Source of the DNA: Prorocentrum cordatum
Taxonomy: Eukaryota; Sar; Dinophyceae; Prorocentrales; Prorocentraceae
NCBI GenBank assembly: GCA_963575745.1
Contig: CAUYUJ010007491.1
Coordinates: 331,768 to 395,767 of the forward strand
DNA length: 64,000 nt
Direction: 5' to 3'
Positions 44,846 through 55,799 of the stretch are shown piece by piece. How positions within the stretch are numbered: the first letter of the stretch is position 1; each line of letters begins with the position of its first letter. Made by a program: the position numbers and the translations under genes. The notes beneath the pieces are model-generated. The model saw nothing but the letters and a program-made list of their open reading frames with translations, was not told where the DNA came from and did no database searches.

Positions 44846-46029
44846 TCATCGAACTCCGAAGATCAAAACATGCCCCACTGGGGGTCTGCCACAAAAACAA
44901 TCGCAATTGTCCTTCGAGGGCCTCGGCTGCTTCAACCGAGCCCTGCACTGCGGCAGGCTGCCGCGATCCACCTGCAATGCTTCTAGGAACAGCCGCGCGC
45001 CCACCACGTACTGGACCATCCAGGCCCACATTGGTAGCGTCTGGAGGGACGAGCTGCCCGACCTGACTGGGGCACGTGCCTTGACGACAATGCTCGCCAG
45101 CAAGGCGCAGGCGAGCATCGTGTTAGTCGCAGCTTTGCGGCGCAATCAGGCACGGTCAGCGCGCCCCGCGGCCACGGCGCGGCCGGCCGCGGGAGGAGTC
45201 GGACCAAGCATCCCGAATGAAATCGGTGGTGCCATCTGAGAAGACAACTCCGCCATGCGCTCGTGGGTCTAACCGTCGGCAGAATGTGGGCCGACGGAGT
45301 CGGCGAGGGTAAGCAGTCTGTCGCGGGGCTCGCAATGCACTCGGACATATGCCGCGCGACCATTGAAGACATCTTCTGCCGGCGAATCCTTCAGATGCGT
45401 TTCTCTCCACGATCGCCTCGAAACCGTCCCCGTCCATGATGTCCTCGCGCATCTCGCGATGCGGTGCGTGCGTTGAAGCGTCTTCATCATAGATGCGCGC
45501 AGTGGCTCGCCGGGCTCGTGTCTTCGCGCGCCGCTCGCAGTGGTGGAGGTCCACCTCTGAGATCTCCTTCATGGCGTAGCCCGCATGCATCCCGAAAGTC
45601 ACCCGCTTCTGGTGGCATGGCACGCCCGTGCTGATGATGCCTTCGACGGGAGGCCTCGCCCAGCGCATCTGGCAATCGTCGCGCGTCCACCAGGGGGTCC
45701 TGGCGTTGCCCTGGTGGCGCATGGACTTCTCGGGGCGCGCGCAGATGCCCTGCTCGGACTTCTCGGCGCCGGCGCCGTCTGGCTTCAGCAACTCGCCCAC
45801 CGCAAACCACTCCCTGCTGGAGACCGTTAGAACTCGAGAGAAAAGGTCTCTGGTCGCGGGTCTGAGGCGTGGATGGCGCAGCCTCGTCGTCCAAGCTCCT
45901 GGCGTCCCCGAGCAGGTTCTTATAGGTGATCGCACCGATGCGTGCCTCCGCGCGGCGTTTCGTGGCCACGTGGCCAAGGATGGTGAGTAGCTTCAAGCGC
46001 AATTGGCACCATTCCCACGTCCGCTTCAC
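44846..46029 (-). pseudogene. Copia-like integrase region, poorly preserved
   Basis: Frames here are fragmentary. The best piece (frame 45145-44846) reads ARAPVRSGSSSLQTLPMWAW, then MVQYVVGARLF, resembling the C-terminal part of copia integrase cores in these elements. The DDE residues cannot be placed with confidence. Confidence 0.35.
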
Positions 46030-46512
46030 CGGGGCAGAGGCCTCGGAGGTTCTGGCAGAGGCCCCTTCACGGCGAGGACGCGCCCCGCGCGGTTCAGCGT
46101 CGCGCGAGATCTCAAAAGGGGGGCAGTTGGCAGCGAAGGACTGGTTCGAGCCTGAGGTGCCTGCGGATTCGCGTAGAATGCGGCATCCTCAGGCTCGAAG
46201 ACCATGTAGCATCCCTGAGTCTTCGGAGAGACCGTTCTGATTTCTTTCTTTCTCTGCCAACCATCATCACGACAATCGAACGTGTAGGTCGCGCTGCGAA
46301 TGCCTGCCCCTGCCGCGCGCCCTCGATTGACTGCCGCCGATTGCCTTCCAGGTGATGGCGCCCCATGGCAAGTCAAGAATCACGCCGAGCTGTCTGAACG
46401 CCCCAGCTAGACGCAGCGAGGGCGCATCGCAGGCAATCGGACGCACCGCGAGAGCACCGCAGTTCTTTGCCACGGCGACCGGCAAGGTTCAGCTGGAGAG
46501 AGAATTTGTAGA

Positions 46513-47403
46513 TCATCCAACGCCAACGGCGTCCATTTCAAGAGTCGGCATCTGCGCTGGCTTCAAGCCGTAGGCATTTCCAAGATATCTCACCGTCTTA
46601 TCAAACTGGTCGTTGCCGCGGACTCTGCACTGAGCCCCAGCATCCGCCAAACCGAAGACCATCTGGACCTGAAGCCCGGTGAAAGTCTGTTCGCCAGTGT
46701 CGGCAGTAGCAAAGATAGGAAAAGTCAAAGAACGAACTCCAGACTGGGTCGCATGTTCGCGCTGACAGGCGTCGCGCAAAGCGCCGTCTGCTCCGAGATA
46801 GTCAGCCTGGAAACCGTCGAACCCTGCTTGCCGTTTGCGTCCTCGCTCGTCTGGCTCGCCCGCGCAGCCCCGAGCCCAGCGCCCCGTCTTCCCGCGACGG
46901 GCGCACTTCGAGCGGCTCATCTGTTTACTTTGGGCCCAGCGCTTCAGTCGAGCATGTCCAGTCCGCTTCCCCCGACGTTTTCCCTCGAGGGAGAAAACTG
47001 TCTGAAGAAGCCTCGTCCGAACTTCCGCTTGTCCAAGTATTGTCGTGTCTGACTGTCCGGCGTAGATGGCGACGACCTCGTCTTCGTCCAAAATCACATC
47101 CCCGGGTCTGCCTCCAACTGCGAAAAGTATGTCTTCATTCGCCGTGTACCTGAGAGCCTCATTTAAAACGTCGTCTTCCTCGTAGGATTCGGGCACGGTA
47201 AATAAATACTGTTCCATGACAACCCAATGAAAGTCATCACGGTCAGACTCGTGGTCATCAGATCCGTATTCACATCTTTGGTTCCCGACAACATATGAAA
47301 TGGATACGATGGCCGCCTCTACCTGGGGGTAGTGGTCGTTCAAGTTTCCGAAGCTTCTCAAGCACCAGGTCAATATCATATGGCCTTTCAATCCAAATCT
47401 CAA
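46513..47403 (-). pseudogene. Copia-like zinc knuckle and protease, active-site changes
   Basis: An acidic segment is followed by KCARRGKTGRWARGC, which matches a CCHC knuckle except that the second Cys and the His read Arg. About 90 residues later GLADAGAQCRVRG occupies the aspartic-protease position: the catalytic Asp is kept (codon at about 46642-46644) but the usual DTG/DSG reads DAG. The following YGLKPAQMPTL resembles the conserved stretch after the active site. The protein is open but probably non-functional. Confidence 0.6.
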
Positions 47404-48088
47404 CCGTACCCCAAGCGGCCTCAGTGAGCTTGGATCCTCGGAGAATCATGTACCCTTTGAACTCTTCCGGTCGGGTCACGTGCTTCTCGAATTTTCGGAA
47501 AAGTGCTCGCTTGCGAATAACGGAATAGGTCTCGCTGGCGCTTGGCGTTGCCAGAATAGAACAAATGATAATATCTTTGGGGCCTCCGGGATGTTCAAAC
47601 ATTTGTCCCTCTCTGGCCACCAAAACACCTGGCAATGACATATCCCCAATAAGTCGGAATGAACGGCGTAGCCTGTCCCCGCCGGCGCGTGTTCGACCGA
47701 GCTGGTGCAGCCAGCGAACCACGGTTCCGTGCGTTCCAACTTGATGCGGATAACTGCGTATTGGGCTGTATCTCCGTCCAGGGCTGCGAGAACCCCCGGG
47801 CCCAATCTTCATCTGACCAGCCCACTTCGTCACCGCCGTCCCAAGAAACGTATTCTCGTCCTCCGCCTCCTGCCCAAGGACCCTGTCCTTTTTGTAACCG
47901 AAGATCCTCCACAAATCTGTTCTCGAGAAGCTGAACGTCGTCTGGACGGTCCCTGGCACCGCTCGGCGGAAGAGGGCGGGAAGCGGGAAGACAGGGAGAA
48001 CATAATGAAATATGTCACCCGACGACCGGGTGACAGGGGAGTCGGCCTGACTCCCCTCGTGGATCGGAACCACGCGCCCCGCTGCCAC
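47270..48088 (-). pseudogene. Copia-like gag region
   Basis: The C-terminal half of a 272-codon frame is protein-like: KDIIICSILATPSASETYSV, FRKFEKHVTRPEEFKGYMIL, then a helical segment VLEKLRKLERPLPP. The N-terminal half is doubtful. Assigned to gag from its position ahead of the knuckle and protease. Confidence 0.45.
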
Positions 48089-49458
48089 CGTGGACTGTGC
48101 GGGAGTAGCTGTATGTCATACAGAAAGACACGACGTACAACTAGGGGGACCCGTGCTATCAGAGAGCACGTCCTCTTTCCTTTTAAGGGGTCCAGGGCGC
48201 GCCCGTGCCCTTGTGAACCACAACGGCGGCACACAAGGGAGGTGGGACGGAGGCGAAGGAAGAGGAGAGGCTGACATATGCATGACAAGCGCCGCTGAAG
48301 GGTGGCAGGAGGAGGGCGGGGGGACGGGGGAGGGGGGGTGGGGGATGGATGAGCAGGACGGGGAAGAAGAGGAGAGAACACCGAGGCAGCGGGACCAGCA
48401 GCAGCAGCAGCAGCAACCCGCGCGCGCTCTTTTTGTTGGGAGAGGGGGGCGGAAGGCCGCTGTACAACCTGCGGGCGCCTGGGGCCCAGACCCCCGACGT
48501 CGTGATTTCCTCACAAAGCAGACCCCCAGGACAAATTCTCCATCCTTCGAGTAGGGGATCGACTGCGACATTGATTTATCCCCAAAGATTTTCTCGTCGA
48601 GTCGATGCAAAGATACGTCGCATGTTGGTGGGTCCACGGGTCAGCTTGCGCATGTCTCGTAAAGTCGACTGAAAAACCAATTTCGGGGGATGGATGCATT
48701 CTATAGTCGATCCCCTCCTCGAATACTGAATCGTTGACGGTCCTGGGGCACGGCGAAGGCAAAGAGCCAAAAGACCGCCGTCGAAACGCACGACGCGAGG
48801 GGGTCTGGGGAGAGGGAGCGGAGGCAGATCCTGCGCGCACCACCGCCAGACCCTCGGCAAGCCCACCCTGTGGCCCAGGTCCCGGTGGACAAGGCCACCT
48901 GGCCTGGGCGGGGGCCGCCACACACAGAGACGTGCACGCACATCTGGGCGCACGATGCGCCCGTGCCGGCCTGGTGGTGTCAGGTCGCCGATCGAAGGAG
49001 GGACCCCCGCCCCCCGCCGCTTCGAACGAGCGAGCCCAGGAGGGAAGTGGGAGCAGGAACAAGGAAGAGCGACACCACCACCGGCAGAACCTACCAGCGG
49101 CGGGGGGGTCCCCCGGGTGGTGTGGTCCCCCCTCGCTCGAGACACGCTCCATCCCTAGTTCGGGGAGGCATCGTGGACCTCCTCGCTGGAGGTGGCCTCC
49201 CTGGTGGTGGTGTCGCTTCTCATCCCCCCGATGAAATGGGGCAGGCCTTCTCACATGCGGCTGGGCTTGTCAGAAGCAATCGGGCCTTCTGAGAAGCCGC
49301 TTATGTTTTCGAAGAAGGCTTACAACACTTATCAGAAGACCTGAGGCCTTCCGAGACTTCTGAGAAGGCCCGCCCCCTCTGCATTCCACACTGGGCTTGC
49401 CGCCGATACAAGACTGATAGCAAAATACGAAGGGACAACACAAGCACAAGCTGTCAGA
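48089..49458. other. No gene seen; short (CAG)n at 48397-48416
   Basis: GC-rich sequence with overlapping low-complexity frames. A cluster of GCCTTCTGAGAAG-type motifs in both orientations lies at 49270-49370. Confidence 0.45.
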
Positions 49459-49692
49459 GGTCCGTGCGGACTTCTCGGATCGGCGCTTGTCCCGCCAGGC
49501 GCTTCGAACGAGCATGGAAGACCAGTGTGAACTCCCACCCTAGAACACACACACACACTTTTGGAGGTCAGCGCAAGCTTCCGTGATCGGCACTGGATCC
49601 CTTTAGCGGCTCTTGCGGCGCCGGCCCTGGCGCGCGGAGCGCGCCAGGGAGGAGGGCCAGCGCCGATCCCAGAGACCCACGCGGAGTTCGAA
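49459..49692. repeat. Foldback element copies 4 (partial) and 5
   Basis: 49459-49515 holds one arm (GAGGTCCGTGCGGACTTCTC, then GGATCGGCGCTTG). 49564-49692 is a fuller copy: GAGGTCAGCGCAAGCTTCCG, GATCGGCACTGG, the core CCTGGCGCGCGGAGCGCGCC and CAGCGCCGATCC. An (AC)n run separates them. Confidence 0.7.
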
Positions 49693-49752
49693 TCCCCACC
49701 CCCCGCGGATTACTGTGGGGGTGCTGGCTCTGTGCAGACTGGCGCTCATGAG

Positions 49753-49898
49753 GGGGCCACATGCGAACCCTACCACTACCTCACACGATTTCGGAGGGGG
49801 GGTGGGGTTCACGTCGTTCGGGAGCTCCCGAGCGAAGTGAACCCCACCCTCCCCCTCCGAAATCGTGGGGGGTAGGGGTAGGGTTCGCATGTGGCCCC
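49753..49898. repeat. Hairpin element, long copy, ~73-bp arms
   Basis: Begins GGGGCCACATGCGAACCCTA and ends TAGGGTTCGCATGTGGCCCC; the two halves are nearly perfect inverse copies about a central GGGAGCTCCC. It would form a long hairpin as DNA or RNA. No coding capacity. Same family as 38979-39060 and 51802-51928. Confidence 0.9.
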
Positions 49899-50916
49899 CG
49901 ACTCATTGCATGCTGGGCTCCGCTTCCAGGCCTCCGGAGTCTGGGCGTCTGCCGCACCTGCGCTGGGCTCCGGAAGCTGGGGGCCCTCCTCCGGCGCTCG
50001 TGCGGGCTCTGCGCCGCCCCAGTCGGCCCAGGACGGGCCCACGGGAGGCTCAGACCCAGAAGGACCAGTGGCTATGTTTTCAGCACGCGGGAGGTCTCCC
50101 CTGACTCCAGATCCACCCGTACTTGGACCAATGCCCCCCCTACTTTCCAAGCTCCTTCGATGCCGACGGCCGCCCTTCTGTGCCGCCGTGTTTTCCTCCA
50201 TGCCTCTGCCAACATTCTGTTCTAAGGCGACTATCGCCGCCCCACTTCTTCGCACCGCTTGGGGCGCATTCCCGACACAACGCTGCATTGGAGGATCGAT
50301 CGAGGCACGGCGGATCCGGAGTCGGGGTCGGCTTCGATCGGCGAGGACGCCCCCGAACCAGAAGGGGCCCCCCCCGCGCGTGAACCGAGCGCGGGGGCGC
50401 CGCCCCCCCCCCCCCCGCACGGACGGCACGCCTCGGGCGCTGCTTCCCGGTGGGGCCGACGAGCGTCGGGCCGGGCGAAAGGGGGGGATAGCAGAGGGGG
50501 GGGGTGAGAATCGGCTCACGCAGCTGACTTTCCCGGCGCCTCCAGGCAGGCGCCGGGAGGCGCCCACGCGTCGAGGAATGGGCCCGGCGGCGGGGCCGAA
50601 ACCAGCTGCATGCCGCAGCTTTCGCACCCCCCCCCTTTCCCTATATCCCCCCCTCTCGTTCGGCCCGAGAGCGGGGGGGGGCATACCAGCGCGAGTACCT
50701 TCGGCGCCGGCTTCTCCGCTGGCGCCCGGCCCCTGCACTTGACCCTTGCCGGCAAGCGAGGGGAGAAGGGGGGCCGTAGCCAGACTCGAACTTGCCCCTT
50801 ATCCTCAGGTCGGGCCTGTCCTCCTACAGGCGGATCCTGGGGCAAAGAAGTGTGCACCTTTCACACCTCTTGTGGGACCCTTGAGGGCCCCTGGGGTGCA
50901 ACAAAATAGGCGGCGA
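49899..50916. other. GC-rich DNA, no gene seen
   Basis: High-GC sequence with homopolymer C and G runs (50400-50420, 50500). Long frames are Pro/Arg/Ala-rich on both strands and carry no motifs. Confidence 0.5.
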
Positions 50917-51117
50917 CGTCCCAACCCTACCCCCACCAACCATCGATTCTTACCCCACCATCCATCGATTCTCCTGAACCGACGGAAGGCGGGGGTGGGG
51001 TTCGGACTTCGCCGTGTGCTCGACGAATTCCGAACCCTACCCCCAGCGCCCATCGAATTGCCTGAAGCGTGGATCGGCGAGGGTAGAGTTCGGATTTCGC
51101 CGCCGGCACACGGTACC
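50917..51117. repeat. Two tandem hairpin-like units (CGAACCCTACCCCC / GGGGTTCGG)
   Basis: Two adjacent units of ~95-100 bp each start with CCAACCCTACCCCC or CCGAACCCTACCCCC, contain CATCGATT or CATCGAATT then CCTGAA, and end GGGTTCGGACTTCGCCG or AGTTCGGATTTCGCCG. Unit ends are inverse. The CGAACCCTACCCC core is shared with the hairpin family next door. Confidence 0.55.
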
Positions 51118-51255
51118 TCTCTCCTCCTCCTCCTCCGTCTCCTCCTCCTCCTCCTCCTCTTCCCCCTCCTCCCCCTCCTCCTCCTCCTCCTCCTCCTCCT
51201 CCTCCTCCTCCTCCTGCTCCTCCTCCTCCTCCTCCTCCTCCTCCTCCTCCTCCCC
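51118..51255. repeat. CCT polypyrimidine tract
   Basis: (CCT)n with few interruptions, pyrimidines on the plus strand. Confidence 0.95.
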
Positions 51256-51801
51256 CTACCGCCCCCCCCGTGCGCAGCGCCCTGAAGTGACGGAGAGTGG
51301 GTTCGCCCGCCGCCCAGCGCAGGGAGACCCCCCGTGCGAGGGCGCCCCCGTGGCGCGCGAGCGCGTGCGGCGGCGAGGGCGCGGCGCGGCGCCACGGAGG
51401 CGACGAAACGAAAGCGGGCCTTACGCGAGATCGCGTAGCGACCTTTCCTGGGCAACCAGTACCGTCATGTCGGATCTCCAATACCGTCTTGTCGGATCTT
51501 ACGAATCGACGCGAATGGACGCTGAATCGACACGACTCGACGCTAGATCGACGCTAGATCGACGCTGGCCGACGCAAAATCGGCGCTGCCTCGTCGACCC
51601 CCAGACGCTAACCGACGCGAGTCGACGCTAAAGACGGAATTCAGAGGGTATAACAGACTCCTGTGATTTGCGACCGAACGACCTCACGCGGTGGCTTAAG
51701 CGGGCCGCCAGCGCGGCACGCTACGTCGGCATCGAGCGTGCGTGTGCGCGACCTGACGCGGGCAACTTAACGCGCCAATGCCGGGGAAAACGACCCCTTT
51801 T
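51256..51801. other. No gene seen; TCGACGC-rich stretch
   Basis: 51490-51635 has many TCGACGCTAGA and TCGACGC words. 51680-51780 resembles 52370-52420 and 54180-54240 (GCGGGCCGCCAGC-type words), another dispersed sequence. Confidence 0.4.
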
Positions 51802-51928
51802 CAGGGGGCCACATGCGAACCCTACCCCTGCCCCCCACGATTTCTGAGGGGGAGGGTGGCGAAGTGAACCCCACCCTCCCCCTCAGAAATCGTGGGGGGC
51901 AGGGGTAGGGTTCGCATGTGGCCCCCTG
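51802..51928. repeat. Hairpin element, long copy
   Basis: CAGGGGGCCACATGCGAACC at one end and its exact inverse at the other; about 60-bp arms, the loop shorter than in 49753-49898 (the GTTCGGGAGCTCCCGAGC centre is missing). Confidence 0.9.
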
Positions 51929-52379
51929 CTTTTTCTTATGCCGCTCCAGCCGGCGACGCACAGAACCGGGCCCAGAGTTCAAACGCATTGGGACAGCCAC
52001 GGCGGACTTGTTCTTTGCCTCTGTCGGCCTCGGGAGGCCCGCGCCGGGCTCAGCGACCGTCAGTCAGCGCTTCGGGACAGAGCGCCGGCCCTTGGGAACA
52101 GGTCGAGACATCCGGGGGCCCTCCGCACTGAAAACGTGAAGACGTCGGATCTCTGAGGCGGCCGATTCCGGGAACCCTGAACCCAAAAAAAGTTGTCACC
52201 TCTTGGGGCCGCATCTTTTCCTTCCGCCGCCTTCCGCCGGCCTTCCGCCGGCAGAGGCGGGCTTCGTTTTACTGCCGCCGCCTTCCGCCGAGGAAGAGAC
52301 GGCGACCCGATCCTCGAAGGCAAGGCCCTTTTTCGAACGCTCCGCTGGGCGACGAAAAGAAGCAGGTCATAAGTGAGAT
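51929..52379. other. No gene seen
   Basis: GC-rich sequence with CCGCCTTCCGCCGG-type repeats near 52210-52290. No ORF of interest. Confidence 0.45.
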
Positions 52380-52614
52380 GGCGCGGGGACCGCACGCTGC
52401 GGCTTACGCGGGCCGCCAGCATGGAGAGCGTTTCTGTATTTTCGGCGGTGACGGGCGTCATGGGGGGAGGGGGGGGAGGAGGGGGGTATGACGTACCGAC
52501 CCCCAGCCGTGTGGCTCTGGCACCACAGCCGCGCCCGCGCGCACGACGACAATGAGCGACGAGCGACGACGACGACGATGACGACACGACCAGCATGTAG
52601 GTGGCGATCTGCCC

Positions 52615-52920
52615 CACAGCGCCTGTGTACACCACAATGCTCGCGTGCTGCACAGCGCGCGTGTACACCACAGCGCCTGACCACACCGCAACAACCGTGT
52701 GCAACGCAGCGCTTGTGCACACTACAATGCTTGCGTGCACCACAACGCCGGTGTAAACCACAGCGAACATGTACACCGCAACAACCAAATGCATCACAGC
52801 GCCTGTGTACACCACAGTGCTTGCGTGCACCGCAGCGCCTGTGCACACCACAGCGCCTGTCTACACCACAGCATTCGCGTGCAACGCAGCGCTGGTGTAC
52901 ACCACAGCGCCTGCGTGCAC
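52615..52920. repeat. 18-bp minisatellite, 17 units (CACAGCGCCTGTGTACAC)
   Basis: Seventeen consecutive units in exact 18-bp register, each one to eight differences from CACAGCGCCTGTGTACAC. No length variation between units. Frames read as Thr/Ala/Cys/Val repeats. Confidence 0.93.
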
Positions 52921-52929
52921 AGGACAGAT

Positions 52930-53400
52930 AGAAGGAGCATGTCGGTGAGGATCTGCTGCGGACAGCTGAACGCCACGCATGGGAACTGATGGTAAGAAAA
53001 TGCGACGCTCTTCCCTCCCCCGTCCTTCGCCACCTCCATCTCCTCCTCCTCCTCGTCCTCCTCCTCCTGCTCCTCCCCCTCCTCCCTCACACTTCCCCCT
53101 GTCGTGTGGGTCGGGGCTACAACGCACGTGCGCATCTCAGCGTGCACCGCAAATGGCCCATTGAATCAGTCCACTTGGTTCTCGGATGGCCAATTTTTCG
53201 GGTGCTTCCTGGACGCAGATAGGATGAGTTAGGATGATGCGGGCGGACTCGGAAGAAGTCGTAGATTCCAGCGGCGCTCCTATGTCCATTAGGATTCCGT
53301 TTCAAATCTTGTATACAACATTTTTTTTGGTGGTGGAGTCCACAGAGGCTCCATTCTGTCAGAAGGATTCCTTCTAAAATTCTATATGCAAAAAGTGGTG
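52930..53400. other. Spacer between the two 18-bp arrays, no gene seen
   Basis: Includes a short CCT tract (53037-53090) and mixed DNA with a duplicated GGATTCCTTCT/GGATTCCGTTT-type motif. No convincing coding sequence. Confidence 0.45.
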
Positions 53401-53402
53401 CT

Positions 53403-53587
53403 CTGTTGCACACGGTTGATGTGGTGTACGCGGGCGCTGTGGTGTACACAGGCGCTATGGTGCCCACAGGCACTGTGGCACACAGTGGCGCTGTGTTGCA
53501 CGCGGCTGCTGTGGTGTACATAGGCGGTGTGGTGTACGTAGGCGTTGTGGTGCACGCAGGCACTGTGGTGTACACCTGCGCTGTGGT
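53403..53587. repeat. 18-bp minisatellite, inverted, about 10 units
   Basis: About ten units of GTGGTGTACACAGGCGCT, the reverse complement of the array at 52615-52920, again in strict 18-bp register. Confidence 0.92.
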
Positions 53588-53784
53588 GCAGATCGCCATC
53601 TACATGCTGCTGCTACCCATCCTCGGTCATTCCTAGGTATTCCCAGACGCCGCCGGCGCGAAACGTGACGTCATCGGCCCCCTCTCCCCCACCCCCCCAG
53701 ATGATTGCCGTCATCGGCCCAGAATTCAGAAAACAGGTTCCATCCGCGTCCGCGCGCACGACGACGATGATCGACAAGCGACGA

Positions 53785-53845
53785 GCGACTACGACGGCGA
53801 CGAGCGACGAGCGACGAGCGACGAGCGACGAGCGACGAGCGACGA

Positions 53846-53925
<80 letters not shown>

Positions 53926-53927
53926 TG
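53785..53927. repeat. GACGAGC units and (GAC)n array
   Basis: GAGCGAC repeats followed by a pure (GAC)n of about 28 triplets. One frame is poly-Asp. Confidence 0.95.
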
Positions 53928-54403
53928 CGGGCCAGACTCCTATGCGGATTTCTATGCGGACGCCTATGCAGATCCCGACGCACAGGGCGGCGGTGCCCAG
54001 AGCGCACTGGGGGGGGCGTTCCGTCATTAGGGGGGGGGCGGGGGCCATGACGCCCGTGATGCCCCAAGCAGTACAGAAACACTCTCGCGGCACACCGTGG
54101 AGAACAGCGGGGCCGAGCGGGCGAAGAAGAGAAGCGGGCCCCACGCGAGCAGACGCGGAGACCGCTACGCCGCGGCACGCTGCATCGGGAGCGAGGGTGT
54201 TCACGGCACGCGCGGCCTCAGGCGGGCCGCTTGCGCGCGAACGCGGGCACAGCCGACCCCGCTTTCTCTTCCGTCGGTCCCCCCTGTGGCGCCGCGTGCA
54301 GCGGCACGGGCGCAGAGCGGCACCAATCTGCAGGGCGGCCCGGAGCCGCAGGGAGCAGCGGGGCTTGGGGGGGGGCGGAGGGGGAGCGACATCACCACCG
54401 GTG

Positions 54404-54528
54404 GCCATCGCTCGGACGTCCATTCCCTGTGCTTTTTGCGGTTTCGTGCGTGGTTTTTTCGCCGAATGATCAAGGATGGTACTCGATGGTCCTCGCCGAA
54501 GGAAACATGCACACGTCCGAGCGATGCC
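54404..54528. mobile_element. 125-bp MITE-like element, copy 2
   Basis: Begins GCCATCGCTCGGACGT and ends ACGTCCGAGCGATGCC. Length equals that of copy 1 (32406-32530), and the interior aligns without large gaps (CATTCCCTGTG, GTTTCGTGCGTGG, GGTCCTCGCCGAAGGAAA). Confidence 0.85.
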
Positions 54529-54599
54529 AAGACCAGGGGGGCCACCTCCAGCGAGGAGGTCCTCGATGCCTCCCCGAGCTGGGGCAGGGGAGGTCTCGA

Positions 54600-54757
54600 G
54601 CGAGAGGGGGGCTCCTCCTCCTTCTCCTCCTCATCCTCCTCCTCCTTCTCCTCCTCCTCCTTCTCCTCCTCCTCATCCTGCTCCTCCTCCTCCTCCTCCT
54701 CCTCCTCCTCCTCCTCCTCCGCCTCCTCCTCCTCCTCGTCCTCGTCCTCCTCCTCGT
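54600..54757. repeat. CCT polypyrimidine tract
   Basis: (CCT)n with CTT/CAT variants, pyrimidines on the plus strand, ~70 bases from MITE copy 2. Confidence 0.94.
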
Positions 54758-55799
54758 CGACCACACCAACCAAGGGTTGACCCTGGCTCCTGCCGCTCGT
54801 GGTCCCTGCTGGTGGTGGTGTTCCTCTGCCTCTGTTCCCAAAGGCGGCGGGAGGGCAGGCCTCCAGCGATACGATCCTTGCAACCCTGGCGCCTGTGGCT
54901 TGATGGGGGGGTCCTGGATGAGGGGGGTCGGGAACGGTCCCCTTCCCTGCCCTTTTCGGGCCCCTCTGGAGCCTCAGGGGGGCTCGTTTAGGTACCGCTA
55001 GGGTACCCTTTTCGGACCACCCTCGCCACCCCCCCACTTATGACCCCCCCCCTTACGCGACGCCCAACCCTGGCGCTTCTCCTCGGTTCCGGCTCACGGG
55101 GCTGGTTGTCGGACCCGGGGCCGTCAGAAATGGGCTCGGGTGGGGGAGGAGCCAGTGCAGACACCAGTGATGATCCACACTGCACACCTCGGCCCTGCTG
55201 GGCCTCCTCGTCTCGGCTGCGGACTTTGGGGGCTGGACCCGCGGATTTTAGATCGAGGTGTTCTTTACCAGAGGGGGCCCAACGTGGACCAACCATGAAC
55301 CCGCGTTCAGACCAAAAGTGGGTTCACGGTTTCCCCAGCGCTGGCAGCCTCTTGTCAGCAACCGCAAGGCAGGGAAGACTGGAAAGGCGGGGTGGGGAAG
55401 TAGAACGCGAAGCAGGAGGAGAGGGGGCGGGGAAGGGAGGAGTTGAGTAGGGGGAGGGGGGCCAGGGTGAGGGACATGGAACAGGGAGAAGGCGGGGGAA
55501 GAAGGGAAATAGGATAACCAAGCTTGATTCCGCAAATATCCATGTGATTCGTTCCGCCCTGAGCCCAGCTGTCAGCCTCTGACTCCTCGTGCCGCTCGTC
55601 GGTGCTTGGAGGTGCTCCCTCTCTGCTGCCCTGTCGACGCCTTGCCCCCCTCTCCCCTCCTCGTCACCGTTCTAAGCCCATCTCCCCCTCATTCACAGAT
55701 CATTCCTCCTGCTTCTTCTCCTCCTCCAATCCTTTTCCTTGCGAACGACCTCGACCTGTCGAAACCCGAGGCCTGTCTTTTTCTAGGGCGGGCCGGGCG
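54758..55799. other. No gene seen
   Basis: GC-rich with a G-rich run at 55380-55500. Frames are short and low-complexity. Confidence 0.45.

Larger units (their letters stand above)
41193..48088 (-). mobile_element. Copia-like LTR retroelement, decayed, minus strand
   Basis: Reading right to left: gag-like (48088-47270), degraded zinc knuckle and aspartic protease (47403-46513), integrase-like region (~46000-44846), linker, reverse transcriptase (42784-42037) and RNase H (~41720-41300). Protease-integrase-RT-RNase H is the copia (Ty1) order. Frames change repeatedly and several catalytic residues are altered. I could not find a pair of LTRs. Confidence 0.75.
52380..54100. repeat. Large imperfect inverted repeat, about 1.7 kb
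   Basis: Left-arm landmarks recur inverted to the right. GCGTTTCTGTATTTTCGGCG with GACGGGCGTCATGG (52431-52466) matches the complement of 54040-54090 and, more weakly, 53665-53745. CATGTAGGTGGCGATCTG (52594-52611) matches the complement of 53588-53606. The 18-bp array of the left arm matches the complement of 53403-53587. The right arm also carries a (GAC)n expansion. Confidence 0.65.

Noticed and set aside
48045-50830. tRNA or other small RNA genes
   Set aside because: Some GC-rich inverted words are present, but no cloverleaf with conserved A- and B-box sequences could be drawn. No rRNA, snRNA or intact spliced-leader gene was seen anywhere in the window.
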